Origin: Saprospiraceae bacterium
GTDB taxonomy: Bacteria; Bacteroidota; Bacteroidia; Chitinophagales; Saprospiraceae
Length of the DNA stretch: 42,058 nucleotides
Reading direction: 5' to 3'
Assembly: GCA_020847915.1 (NCBI GenBank)
Contig: JADLBE010000038.1
Location: 1-42,058 of the forward strand
In this document: positions 7,755-15,620 of the stretch, piece by piece
Layout of the letters: every line of letters starts with the position of its first letter
Position numbering within the stretch: position 1 is the stretch's first letter
Program-made: the position numbers and the translations under genes
Notes under the pieces: generated by a model
What the model was told of the DNA's origin: nothing
The model's database searches: none
Seen by the model: the letters and a program-made list of their open reading frames with translations, nothing else

Positions 7755-9344
7755 TTATTTAGACGGCACTTTCATCACTGCAAGAATTGCTTCAGCCGCT
7801 ACCCGACCCGATTCGGCGCCACCGTTCATGTAACCCTGGTAATCTGAACTGCAATGTTCGCCGGCAAAAAACACTTTACCTACGGTTTCAGATTCGGCGC
7901 CGCTGATGGTGGTCCATTGTCCGACGCCATACGCAGCATAACTGCCCATGGAAAGTGGATTTGTAGACCAATTGAATACCGATGATTTACCGTTGTAGGC
8001 TGCTTTCGCCCCCATAAACACCTTGTCCAATTCATCTACGTAGGGTACGCTGGCATTGTTCGTCAGGCCTACACCTTCCTTACCACCCAGGAAAACGGTG
8101 TAACCCCCCGGTCCGGCATTGTCGGTTTGCAGCTGACTGTTGTCCCAACCATTTTGAATACGGTTGTGGAAAAGGTAGCCGGAATAACCTTTGTTGCGCC
8201 AGATCCTTTCATTAAATCCAAGCAGCAGTTTACTGTTGGTTCCGTAAGTCAGGTTGTTGATGGCGTTGGTTTTATGCGCAGGCATGTCCGGAATCTGAAG
8301 GTCCACTTCCCGAAGTTTGGTGAATGGAAGGGCAAGCACGACAAAATCGGCATGGACCTCTTTGCCATTCCCGAATTTCAGCATGTACTTGTTGTCTTTT
8401 TGATGAAGTGCTTCAAGGACATAGCCGAGTTTAACCTGATCGCCAAGTGCTTCGCCGAGTTTCTCCGTGATTTTGGAGTTTCCGCCCAGGACTTTGTAAC
8501 GTTCATCGCTGTCGCCGAAAATTTTAAATTCATCAAGTTCGGTACTGATGAAAGTGATGAAATTGAGCGAAGATTGGTTGCCGATTTCCAAACCCATTTC
8601 GCTGGTATAGGCAACATCCATCAGTTGGTTGAACCACTTGGGACCGCCGAGTTTGGAAATGTATTCTTCGATGGACATGTTGTCCAGCTTTTTTTCCTCC
8701 GGCGTGGAAACATCGAACCCGACTTCATCGGTAACCAGAGCGGCGTCTTTTTCGATTTTGGCGGCTATCGGACGAAAGGTGTTGATGACTTCTTTTTCAG
8801 AATAGAAACGGCCGTTGATGTGAAAAGCGTCGCCTTTGAGTTTTTTTTCAGATGCGGACTGCATGTCTAGCAACGGCAGGTTGAATTCCTTGACGAGTGC
8901 AAGCATGTCTTCATGGTCGGAGTCGATGAACTCGCCGCCAAGTTCGGTGCTGACGTAGTCTGCCAGCAACCCGTTTACGGAAAAAATACGTCCACCAGTC
9001 CTGTTGGCGCCTTCGTACACTTCGGCGGTATAGCCGGCTTTTTTAAGCACATAAGCCGCATGGAGGCCGGCTATTCCTCCTCCCACGATGGCAATGACGG
9101 GTCCGCGAGCTTCTTTTGCCGGTGTGGGTGGAGGATTGGAGCAGGCGCCCAGCAGTCCGCCTCCCAGGTAAATGACCGCGCCGGCCCTGGCAGTATTGGC
9201 CAGAAATCTCCGGCGGCTGGCCTTAAAAATTTGTTCATCGATATCGTCAACCGAAGCATACCTGTTGGGATTTTTTTCCAGAAGCCTTGCTTTTTGAATG
9301 GCTTTGTACAGACTGGCAGCTGTGGGTGTTTTGAACTTTTTCAT
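7755..9344 (-). CDS. Tat-exported FAD-dependent amine oxidase, probable lipoprotein
   Basis: The 529-residue product carries a Rossmann FAD motif (about 83-100, VIAIVGGGIAGLHAAYVL), the GANRTGGRIFS motif of flavin amine oxidases, and the C-terminal signature VFFAGEHCSSDYQGYMNGG. These enzymes oxidise amines or amino acids to imines, releasing hydrogen peroxide. A twin-arginine motif (SRRRFLA, 43-49) is followed by a hydrophobic stretch ending GLLGAC, so export folded through Tat and lipidation at Cys68 are likely. The 42 residues before the twin-arginine motif are unusually long. It sits in the middle of the kinase island, 20 bp after the solute-binding fusion gene, so co-transcription is likely. 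Substrate unknown. Confidence 0.85.
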   Translation of the reverse strand: MKKFKTPTAASLYKAIQKARLLEKNPNRYASVDDIDEQIFKASRRRFLANTARAGAVIYLGGGLLGACSNPPPTPAKEARGPVIAIVGGGIAGLHAAYVLKKAGYTAEVYEGANRTGGRIFSVNGLLADYVSTELGGEFIDSDHEDMLALVKEFNLPLLDMQSASEKKLKGDAFHINGRFYSEKEVINTFRPIAAKIEKDAALVTDEVGFDVSTPEEKKLDNMSIEEYISKLGGPKWFNQLMDVAYTSEMGLEIGNQSSLNFITFISTELDEFKIFGDSDERYKVLGGNSKITEKLGEALGDQVKLGYVLEALHQKDNKYMLKFGNGKEVHADFVVLALPFTKLREVDLQIPDMPAHKTNAINNLTYGTNSKLLLGFNERIWRNKGYSGYLFHNRIQNGWDNSQLQTDNAGPGGYTVFLGGKEGVGLTNNASVPYVDELDKVFMGAKAAYNGKSSVFNWSTNPLSMGSYAAYGVGQWTTISGAESETVGKVFFAGEHCSSDYQGYMNGGAESGRVAAEAILAVMKVPSK

Positions 9345-9364
9345 GTTTAATTCAGTGGTTCAGG

Positions 9365-10489
9365 TTATTGTTTGGGGAGCAGTATTTCATTGTCTTCAAA
9401 AATAAGGTGTGGATTGGGCAGGCGGTCCATGTTGAGTTCGTAGATGTCCGTCCAGCGGCTGCTTGAGCCCAATTGACTGGCTGCGATGGAGCCCAGGGTA
9501 TCCCCTACTTTGATCACATACACACGTTCTGTTTTACTTTCTTTGGCTTTGGCCACCTCAACCTTGTCACTGCGGAGGTATTTCTGGATGATTTGTCCAT
9601 ACGCAGGGCTTTCCTGAACAACTTTCAAGGCCGAGTTCAATTTGGCCAGAAACTCATAATTCTGTTTGCCTGGAACACCGATGGCATATTTTGACTTGTT
9701 GAGGTTGAGTTGAACGATTTTCAGGTTGTCAAACTCTTTAATTTCTTCGGATGTAAAAGGATAGTCGTAGATGACCGCATCTACCTCATCCCTATTGATG
9801 CAATCCAGCCAGTTTTTGTCCTGGTCATCCACGTAGGATTTGATGGTTTTTACACCGGCCACATTTTTTTCAACCCATTCTTTGGCCACATTATCGCCTT
9901 CGTAAAGACCGACACGTTTGCCTTTGAGCTGGTTGATGTTTTCGATGGCGCTTCCTTTGGGTACGATGAGACAAAGCCCGAAATCGAGGTAGCTGTCGGA
10001 CCAAAGGGTGTTTTCAATTTCCGGATCGGGCACATACCCGCCCATAAATACATCAAAGGTTCCTTCCTGTGCCTGAACAGGCAGGTCTTCGTAGAAATAT
10101 TTTTCATTAAATTCCACTTTGTCAATGCCCATCTCTTTTGCCACTGCGTTGATGAGTTCAAAATCCAGGCCATACCGTTTGTTGCCCTCTAACCAGTTTA
10201 GTGGTGCTCCATCGGGCTCAACACCTACCCGGAGTACGCCGGATTTTTGCACCTGTTCCCAGATGTTACCACCTTTTTCGGCAACAACCGGGGTATCGGA
10301 TGGTTTGTTGATGTAATCAAGAATAAAATAGGTTAACCCTGCCAGGATCAGGATACCCAATGCAAACTTTACCCAGCTGCGCACCCGCACAGTGCCATAG
10401 CCGGCAGAGCTGCCGGATAAAGGTTCACCGCATGTTTCACAAAAGCGTGCGTCGGAGGAGTTGGTGTGTCCGTTTTTACAGATTTTCAT
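9365..10489 (-). CDS. Zinc ribbon-TM-solute-binding (SBP_bac_3)-LysM fusion
   Basis: The 374 residues divide into a short N-terminal zinc-ribbon-like part (CKNGH at 4-8, CETC at 17-20), a membrane helix (about 40-60), an amino-acid-type periplasmic binding domain (about 84-305, beginning GVLRVGVEPDGAPLNW with the family motif YGLDFELINAVAKEMG), and a C-terminal LysM domain (about 325-372, VYVIKVGDTLGSIAA). The binding domain should lie in the periplasm, tethered to the membrane at one end and to peptidoglycan at the other, with the zinc ribbon in the cytoplasm. It is therefore more likely a sensor than a transport component; no permease is nearby. It lies 18 bp after the zinc-ribbon kinase. 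The individual domains are recognisable; the sensing role is inference. Confidence 0.85.
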   Translation of the reverse strand: MKICKNGHTNSSDARFCETCGEPLSGSSAGYGTVRVRSWVKFALGILILAGLTYFILDYINKPSDTPVVAEKGGNIWEQVQKSGVLRVGVEPDGAPLNWLEGNKRYGLDFELINAVAKEMGIDKVEFNEKYFYEDLPVQAQEGTFDVFMGGYVPDPEIENTLWSDSYLDFGLCLIVPKGSAIENINQLKGKRVGLYEGDNVAKEWVEKNVAGVKTIKSYVDDQDKNWLDCINRDEVDAVIYDYPFTSEEIKEFDNLKIVQLNLNKSKYAIGVPGKQNYEFLAKLNSALKVVQESPAYGQIIQKYLRSDKVEVAKAKESKTERVYVIKVGDTLGSIAASQLGSSSRWTDIYELNMDRLPNPHLIFEDNEILLPKQ

Positions 10490-10507
10490 AATTCGCTTTT
10501 TTTAAGG

Positions 10508-11515
10508 TTATAGATGAGTGCCGCATTTTTTACAAAAATGGGCATTGGATGATACTTCCGTCAAACACTTGATGTTGGTACAAAAACGAGTGTCTTTGTG
10601 GCTGCCGCAATGGCTGCAAAAAGAAGAATTGCCCGGCAACTGGCGTTTGCAGCGTGGATTGGGGCAGTACAATTTAACTTTCCCTATGTTTTCCAAATCA
10701 TACAGGAATTCCTCACAGGAACCGTAGCGCTCGTAGCGATCCTTTTTGATTGCTTTTTGAATAATTGCCCGCATTTCGGGAGAAATGTTGGTTAATGCCG
10801 GCAATTCTTCATGCACAATTTTATACTGTATGTTGATTGCTGAGGTACTGTTCCTGTCGTAGGGCGGTTTGCCGCTCAGCAAGCTGTAGAAAGTAACACC
10901 GAGCGAATAAATATCTGTGCGGGGATCAAGATCCCGGGGTGAAACGATTTGTTCCGGGCTCATGTACATCGGTGTACCCACGATTTGGTCGGTTGCTGTA
11001 AGCTCCGAATCGGCATCTATGATTTTGGCAATTCCGAAGTCGACCATTTTCAAAACCCCGTCGCGGGTGACAAACAGGTTGGATGGTTTGATGTCGCGGT
11101 GCAATACTTTCTTTTTATGGGCAAAAGAGAGGGCATCCAGTGCCTGCCGCAACCAATCTGTTGCTTTGGCTTCCGGAAGCGGACCAAATTTTTCTGAATA
11201 CTGTTTCAGATCATATCCATCGAGGTATTCCATAACGATGGCGGCAAAATCGGCGGTCAGTACCAGGTCGTAAACATCTTTGATGTGGCGGTGATTAAGC
11301 ATAACCATGGCTTCCGCTTCCTGACGAAAACGTTGTTGTACTTTATCGTCATCCATGTACCGGCGGTGCATCACTTTTACAGCAGCTTTTTTGTGAATGC
11401 TGTTTTCTGCATAATACACCGTAGCCATGCCACCCTTTCCCACATAATCCGTGGTTACGCCATTTTCATCGGTAAACGGTATGATGGTCCAGCCGTTGAT
11501 CTTAGTGCCTATCAT
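10508..11515 (-). CDS. Cytoplasmic Ser/Thr protein kinase with C-terminal zinc ribbons
   Basis: The 335-residue protein contains a full kinase domain: VGKGGMATVYYA (25-36), Lys47 in AAVKVM, HRDIKPSN with Asp141, DFG at 159-161 and GTPMYMSPEQ. The last about 55 residues hold at least two zinc-ribbon units (CPNPRC with CSHC; CTNIKC with CKKC). No membrane helix is seen, in contrast to the second kinase of the island. Zinc ribbons also occur in three other proteins encoded here, which suggests a shared docking or assembly principle. Likely substrates are FHA-binding phosphothreonine sites within the island, opposed by the PP2C phosphatase encoded upstream. Kinase assignment is firm; partners are inferred. 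Confidence 0.9.
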   Translation of the reverse strand: MIGTKINGWTIIPFTDENGVTTDYVGKGGMATVYYAENSIHKKAAVKVMHRRYMDDDKVQQRFRQEAEAMVMLNHRHIKDVYDLVLTADFAAIVMEYLDGYDLKQYSEKFGPLPEAKATDWLRQALDALSFAHKKKVLHRDIKPSNLFVTRDGVLKMVDFGIAKIIDADSELTATDQIVGTPMYMSPEQIVSPRDLDPRTDIYSLGVTFYSLLSGKPPYDRNSTSAINIQYKIVHEELPALTNISPEMRAIIQKAIKKDRYERYGSCEEFLYDLENIGKVKLYCPNPRCKRQLPGNSSFCSHCGSHKDTRFCTNIKCLTEVSSNAHFCKKCGTHL

Positions 11516-11617
11516 GGTTTTGAAGTTGGTTTTTCTTTACAAACACCACGTAAGGTATTTGTTGGAAAACATGTTTTCAGCATACTGCAGTACACATTTT
11601 CAGTGGTTTTGCATTCG

Positions 11618-13150
11618 TTATTGGGTTGGGCAATTTTCCCGGCATGTGCCCGTATTATCAATGGTAAATCGGTTTCCTTTGTCATCAATGACCATGGCCC
11701 TGCCGTTTGAAAAGGCGTTTGCCATTTTGAATTGATGTTTGATAACCAGGGCGCCATGTTCGTTCACGTAACCCCAATTTGAACTGGCATCCTTTACAGC
11801 CATCCTGTTTTCAGCAAGGGAACCTAGCTCAGCGTATTGGCCTGCCAATTTTTCTTTCAGCGCCGTTTCCTTATTTTTCATCAATTTTTCAAGTGCTTTC
11901 CGGTGGTCGGAACCGTTGGGCGTACTGACCTCCGTACTTGCCGGAGGAACATCATCCTTGGGTTTACCTTCGGCGCCATTTTCGCTTAGCACAGGGCTGT
12001 TGGCTTTGGCGGTTGGAGAGGCAGATCTTGTATTTGCTTCGGGCTCGATGGCACGGTGGTTCGTTGCGTTGTCCTCTTGAAGCGAATGTACTTCATTATC
12101 TGGTTTTTGATCTGTTTTTCCGGCCGCAGATTCTGCTTCGGCAAGGTTCGTGTCCGGAATCTGGTAAATCACTGCCAAAACAACGATCATCAATAAAATA
12201 CCGGCCAAAAGCAGCAGCTGGGTTCGGTTCAGCAAGGGTTGGTTTTTGCCCCGGTTATGGGGCTCTTTTGCATCAGGTGTTTCCGAAGCAGCAGAAGCTG
12301 AAGGCCGGGACACTTCCTCCGGCGCACCCAACGCATGTTCCTCATCATTTAAAGCCAACATGGAAGGTATGGCGCGCATGGTCAACCCGGTATTTTCCCC
12401 GGCGTTTTGTGCAACATCTTCCGCTCCAATTTCAAGGAGAATACACGTGTTGTTGTCGCGGGATTCGGCGGCGCAGGCGGCTTCCAGGGCGGCTTTTTTT
12501 TCTTCGGGTTTAAGGTCTTTGTTTCCCAACAGGGCAATAAAATCCGTTGGCGTATAAGGTTCCAATACACCATCGGAGCACAGCAGAAACAGGTCGCCTG
12601 GTTGAAGATTTTGTACAACAGCTACATCAGGTTCAACCATGGTTTCGTCTGCTTTGGCCTGCAATGCCCTTGAAATAATGTTGCGCATCGGATGCCGGTC
12701 CATCTCCTCCTCGGATTTGAGCACACCGGTATCGAACAACATTTGCACATGGGAATGGTCGTTGGTGCGCCAGTACAAACCTTTCCCGGGCTTAACATAA
12801 TACACCCTACTGTCGCCGACATGAGCAACCACTGCCTTTCCATCCTGAATACGAAGCATGGCGAGCGTAGTGCCCATACCTGCCTCTTCAGGGTGATCAG
12901 CGAGGCGGGTTTGCAAGGCATACTGGGCTTCTTTTACAAATTGGTGCACTGCCGAAACATCCGTGGTTGCTTGTCCGGCTTTTTCAACCTGTCCGGCAAT
13001 GGTATGAGCAACCAGGGAACTTGCGACTTCTCCTTTGGCCGAACCGCCAACACCATCGCAAACGAGGAACAATCCGGCCGCTTCGTTGAGTAGCAGGAAG
13101 TCCTCCTGATGTGTACGTCGGCCTTGTTGTTGAAACTGGAGAATCTTCAT
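11618..13150 (-). CDS. Transmembrane PP2C-type protein phosphatase with WG-repeat tail
   Basis: The N-terminal about 250 residues form a PP2C (PPM) phosphatase: RRTHQED (11-17), CDGVGG (31-36), GTT, VGDSRVYY, CSDGVLE and a DNNT metal site are all present, so it should be an active Mn/Mg-dependent Ser/Thr phosphatase. A linker leads to a membrane helix (LLLLAGILLMIVVLAVIY). The periplasmic part has a low-complexity Ala/Asn/Pro-rich stalk, a Lys-rich helical segment and a WG-repeat-like unit (NWGYVNEHGALVIKHQF) near the C-terminus. The phosphatase probably reverses phosphorylation by the two kinases, and its ectodomain may sense the envelope. It is 28 bp downstream of the zinc ribbon-FHA gene. 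Confidence 0.88.
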   Translation of the reverse strand: MKILQFQQQGRRTHQEDFLLLNEAAGLFLVCDGVGGSAKGEVASSLVAHTIAGQVEKAGQATTDVSAVHQFVKEAQYALQTRLADHPEEAGMGTTLAMLRIQDGKAVVAHVGDSRVYYVKPGKGLYWRTNDHSHVQMLFDTGVLKSEEEMDRHPMRNIISRALQAKADETMVEPDVAVVQNLQPGDLFLLCSDGVLEPYTPTDFIALLGNKDLKPEEKKAALEAACAAESRDNNTCILLEIGAEDVAQNAGENTGLTMRAIPSMLALNDEEHALGAPEEVSRPSASAASETPDAKEPHNRGKNQPLLNRTQLLLLAGILLMIVVLAVIYQIPDTNLAEAESAAGKTDQKPDNEVHSLQEDNATNHRAIEPEANTRSASPTAKANSPVLSENGAEGKPKDDVPPASTEVSTPNGSDHRKALEKLMKNKETALKEKLAGQYAELGSLAENRMAVKDASSNWGYVNEHGALVIKHQFKMANAFSNGRAMVIDDKGNRFTIDNTGTCRENCPTQ

Positions 13151-13178
13151 TGGAGATGGTTTTGTAAAATCCGATGGC

Positions 13179-13739
13179 CTACATCAAATTCGTTTTGTCC
13201 GGATTGTTGGTGCTGAAAATGATGATGGTATGCCCAATTTTAATTTCGTCACCATCCTTCAATTTGAGCTTGTCTCCTTGCCTTAGTTCTTCGTTGTTCA
13301 GCCAGGTTTTGTTTCTACTGCCTTTGTCGTACAAAACAAAGTCGAAACCGCCTGATCTGGCGGGTATTTGCTCAATACAACAATGGATTTTGGACATAAA
13401 AGTGTCTTTGGTGACAATAGCATGGTCGGCCTTCGGAGCATTGGCTTCGTTTGGACAGCGCCCTATAACATTGACCCCGGGGTTCAGGACAAAAGTTTGA
13501 CTTTTGTTGCTGAATGTTTCCGGTACTTCAAGCATGCCGCTTTCCAATTTAAACTTGGGGAAATTTGTACCAATAAAAGTGTGGTCCGCATCATCAATTT
13601 TGGGAGCGCCTTCAATTTTACAGGAAAAGACCTTTACGCATTTTTTGCAGGTGATCTGCACCATCCGACCTTTGTATTTTTCAATGATCTCACCGGATAA
13701 CCGGATGGGATTTTTACAATTTGGACAAACGACATTCAT
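13179..13739 (-). CDS. Zinc ribbon-FHA domain protein
   Basis: Starting at the ATG at 13739, the product is 186 residues. An N-terminal zinc ribbon (Cys5/Cys8 and Cys31/Cys34; MNVVCPNC, ITCKKC) is followed by a linker and a C-terminal FHA domain with VIGR, the MSKIHC Ser-x-x-His pair and the phosphopeptide-binding Asn in NKTWLNN. FHA domains bind phosphothreonine, so this is a probable soluble reader of the kinases in the same island. Upstream in-frame codons to 13787 overlap the hairpin at 13785-13827 and are unlikely to be translated. The MNVVCPNC start is typical for this type of N-terminal ribbon. Confidence 0.87.
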   Translation of the reverse strand: MNVVCPNCKNPIRLSGEIIEKYKGRMVQITCKKCVKVFSCKIEGAPKIDDADHTFIGTNFPKFKLESGMLEVPETFSNKSQTFVLNPGVNVIGRCPNEANAPKADHAIVTKDTFMSKIHCCIEQIPARSGGFDFVLYDKGSRNKTWLNNEELRQGDKLKLKDGDEIKIGHTIIIFSTNNPDKTNLM

Positions 13740-13784
13740 GTTGGATTGCAGTTTACAGGTAGGCGGAATAACAAACTCTAAACA

Positions 13785-13827
13785 CACTTTTTATCCCGCT
13801 GAATGGGCCATGGCGGGATAAAAAGTG
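13785..13827 (-). terminator. Hairpin between the paralogue B gene and the zinc ribbon-FHA gene
   Basis: Perfect 15-bp arms (13785-13799 and 13813-13827) flank a 13-nt loop, 9 bp beyond the stop of the paralogue B gene. The T-rich arm CACTTTTTATCCCGC gives a terminator-like structure. It may attenuate read-through, splitting the island into more than one transcription unit. Confidence 0.6.
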
Positions 13828-13836
13828 CGCAGCAGA

Positions 13837-14823
13837 TTACGTAAAATCGGACACATCAGCATTGTCATCCAAATCCGGCATATCCTCCTTGATGGTAAAA
13901 TCGTCGTCGCCATTGGCCGGAAAATCGGATGATTGGGGTTGCTCTCCGAGTTCATCAACACTCAGAATGATGAGCTGGTCTTCCGAAAGCATTTCCACCG
14001 GTTCATCGCCCGTGATGCCGTCCTGGTTTGCATCTATCACCACCATATCGAGGTCGAGGTCGTCGTCGGAATCCAGCAGATACGTATCCGGCAGGTCATC
14101 GGCGTTGGTATCCATAACCACGACATCAAGGTACCCGTCGCCATCGGTATCAAATGCGATGGAATCCAGAACGCCATCTTCATTGATATCAAGTTCATAA
14201 GGTTCGTCGGCGGCAACCACTGTTTCGGCAACCACAGGTTCGGCAGGAGGCGTATTGTCGGTTGCAGTTACGGGCACATTATCCGGTTCGGAAGCTGGCG
14301 CCACCTCGTTGGCGGCTACGGCATCTACTTTGGCCTCCTGGGTTGCGGCTTCAGGAACCTCCGGAAGTTCAAAATCCGGATTGTTGTGCAACGATTCAGC
14401 AAAGGCCTCTTTGTCTTCCAAACTCATGGTATTCCACTCGTTTTCGGTGTACGTGCTGTACACCTGGCCATGCCATTCAAAAAAACCGCCTCCGCCATCC
14501 ACCTCGTCTCTTGCCGCTGCAAAGGCTTCCTGAAAACTCATGCCGTCGTGAACATCCTGGGCAATGGGAGCCTGGGTGTAAATCACACAAGTCTCGGTTG
14601 CTTCAGCCATTGGCGGAGGAGCAAGCGGCGTTTCCAAATTTTCGCCGGTAGCGAAACCGATCAGGGAAAAGGCGCCTGCGCCCGTCATGATGCCTGCCAG
14701 ACCGACACCGGATGCCGTAATTACTTTTTTCTGAGTCGGCGTGAGGTTGCGCAGGGTAAACTGGTTTACCTTTTTTTTCGGATTCGGGGTCCGGCTTGTA
14801 TTGTCCATTTCTGTGGTGTCCAT
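13837..14823 (-). CDS. Acidic-repeat single-pass membrane protein, paralogue B
   Basis: Unrecognised family, 328 residues, clearly paralogous to the 343-residue protein at 4812-5843. Shared parts in order: a basic N-terminus (TLRNLTPTQKKV), a Gly/Ala-rich probable membrane helix (about 37-58), the central module (about 94-134, DGMSFQEAFAAARDEV and FFEWHGQVYSTYTENEW), a Pro/Ala/Thr/Val linker, DxNxDGxxD-type acidic repeats (DINEDGVLDSIAFDTDGDG, then further copies) and the C-terminal DMPDLDDNADVSDFT. The acidic repeats suggest calcium binding in the periplasm. A TACATTTG element lies upstream and a hairpin downstream, so it may be transcribed separately. Function unknown; its position between two FHA genes ties it to phosphosignalling. 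Confidence 0.7.
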   Translation of the reverse strand: MDTTEMDNTSRTPNPKKKVNQFTLRNLTPTQKKVITASGVGLAGIMTGAGAFSLIGFATGENLETPLAPPPMAEATETCVIYTQAPIAQDVHDGMSFQEAFAAARDEVDGGGGFFEWHGQVYSTYTENEWNTMSLEDKEAFAESLHNNPDFELPEVPEAATQEAKVDAVAANEVAPASEPDNVPVTATDNTPPAEPVVAETVVAADEPYELDINEDGVLDSIAFDTDGDGYLDVVVMDTNADDLPDTYLLDSDDDLDLDMVVIDANQDGITGDEPVEMLSEDQLIILSVDELGEQPQSSDFPANGDDDFTIKEDMPDLDDNADVSDFT

Positions 14824-14861
14824 AATTTCAGATGTTTCTTTTGGTGAACGATTTGACAGAA

Positions 14862-14869
14862 CAAATGTA
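14862..14869 (-). promoter_or_regulatory. Candidate -7 promoter element for paralogue B
   Basis: TACATTTG on the minus strand matches TAnnTTTG and lies 39 bp upstream of the ATG at 14823, inside the 107-bp gap after the FHA-2TM gene. No good TTG element is visible at the usual distance, so this is a weak call. Confidence 0.35.
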
Positions 14870-14930
14870 TCCGCGGGTGGAGGCCGGTGCGTTCATTCTG
14901 TATGAAATGCAGGCTTCATTGTACAAAACC

Positions 14931-15599
14931 TTATTTAACCCACAGCGCGTTGCACTTGGGGCAGCGCTTTTTGGTTTTCCAATGTGCATAGCTTCGGCTA
15001 ACGAGTGGCAACTGGCATTTCGGACAGGCCAGAATGGTTTCGTAATCCCACTGGAGTTCTGTCAATTTTTGTTTGATCTGCATGTCGGAGTTTTTATTGG
15101 CCGAAATCATCAGGATAACGGTTACGAGTACCGCCGATAAACCGCCCATGGCAACCTTGTATTCTTTGGGCAGCAGGATGGTTAATACGATAACGACAGC
15201 TGCTGCTCCAACGGAAGCGATCAATCGGGTTTGCAGGGATTTTTGGTTGGCGGTAAGGGCCAGTTTGTTTCTTTGTTTGTCGTACTCTACAAATCGAATT
15301 TCCAGATTTTTAAACTCTTCGTTGAAATCGGTACGGCTCAGGTTGGTTATGGTACGTACATGTTCAAATATTTCCGCGGCGCTGATTTCCTTTCGTCCGA
15401 ATTTGAGGTCGTCGAAAGGTTTGGAATGACCTGATTTGATTTCGCGGTTGTTGATGAAGGTGCCGTAGGTGGAGTCGCGGTCTTCAATAAGTATTTCCTG
15501 GTCAGACACAAGCGTGATGAAAGCATGTTCCCTGCTGATGCTTGGGTCGTCAATAACAATGTCGTTCTGTGGCGTTCTGCCCAGTGTAAATTTGGCCAT
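14931..15599 (-). CDS. FHA-two-TM-zinc ribbon protein
   Basis: The 222 residues start directly with an FHA domain (about 1-75) carrying LGR, the SREH Ser-x-x-His pair and Asn in TFINNRE. A helical linker is followed by two membrane helices (about 126-143 and 148-167), then a helical segment and a C-terminal zinc ribbon (Cys192/Cys195, Cys213/Cys216). Both ends should be cytoplasmic, anchoring a phosphothreonine reader to the inner membrane near the kinase and phosphatase of the island. It is 21 bp downstream of the LytTR gene. The domain calls are strong; the scaffold role is inference. Confidence 0.87.
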   Translation of the reverse strand: MAKFTLGRTPQNDIVIDDPSISREHAFITLVSDQEILIEDRDSTYGTFINNREIKSGHSKPFDDLKFGRKEISAAEIFEHVRTITNLSRTDFNEEFKNLEIRFVEYDKQRNKLALTANQKSLQTRLIASVGAAAVVIVLTILLPKEYKVAMGGLSAVLVTVILMISANKNSDMQIKQKLTELQWDYETILACPKCQLPLVSRSYAHWKTKKRCPKCNALWVK

Positions 15600-15620
15600 G
15601 GTGGTAACAAATTAAAACAT

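Noticed and set aside
13740-13787. N-terminal extension of the zinc ribbon-FHA protein
   Set aside because: It would start within the hairpin at 13785-13827, and the ribbon begins naturally at MNVVCPNC.
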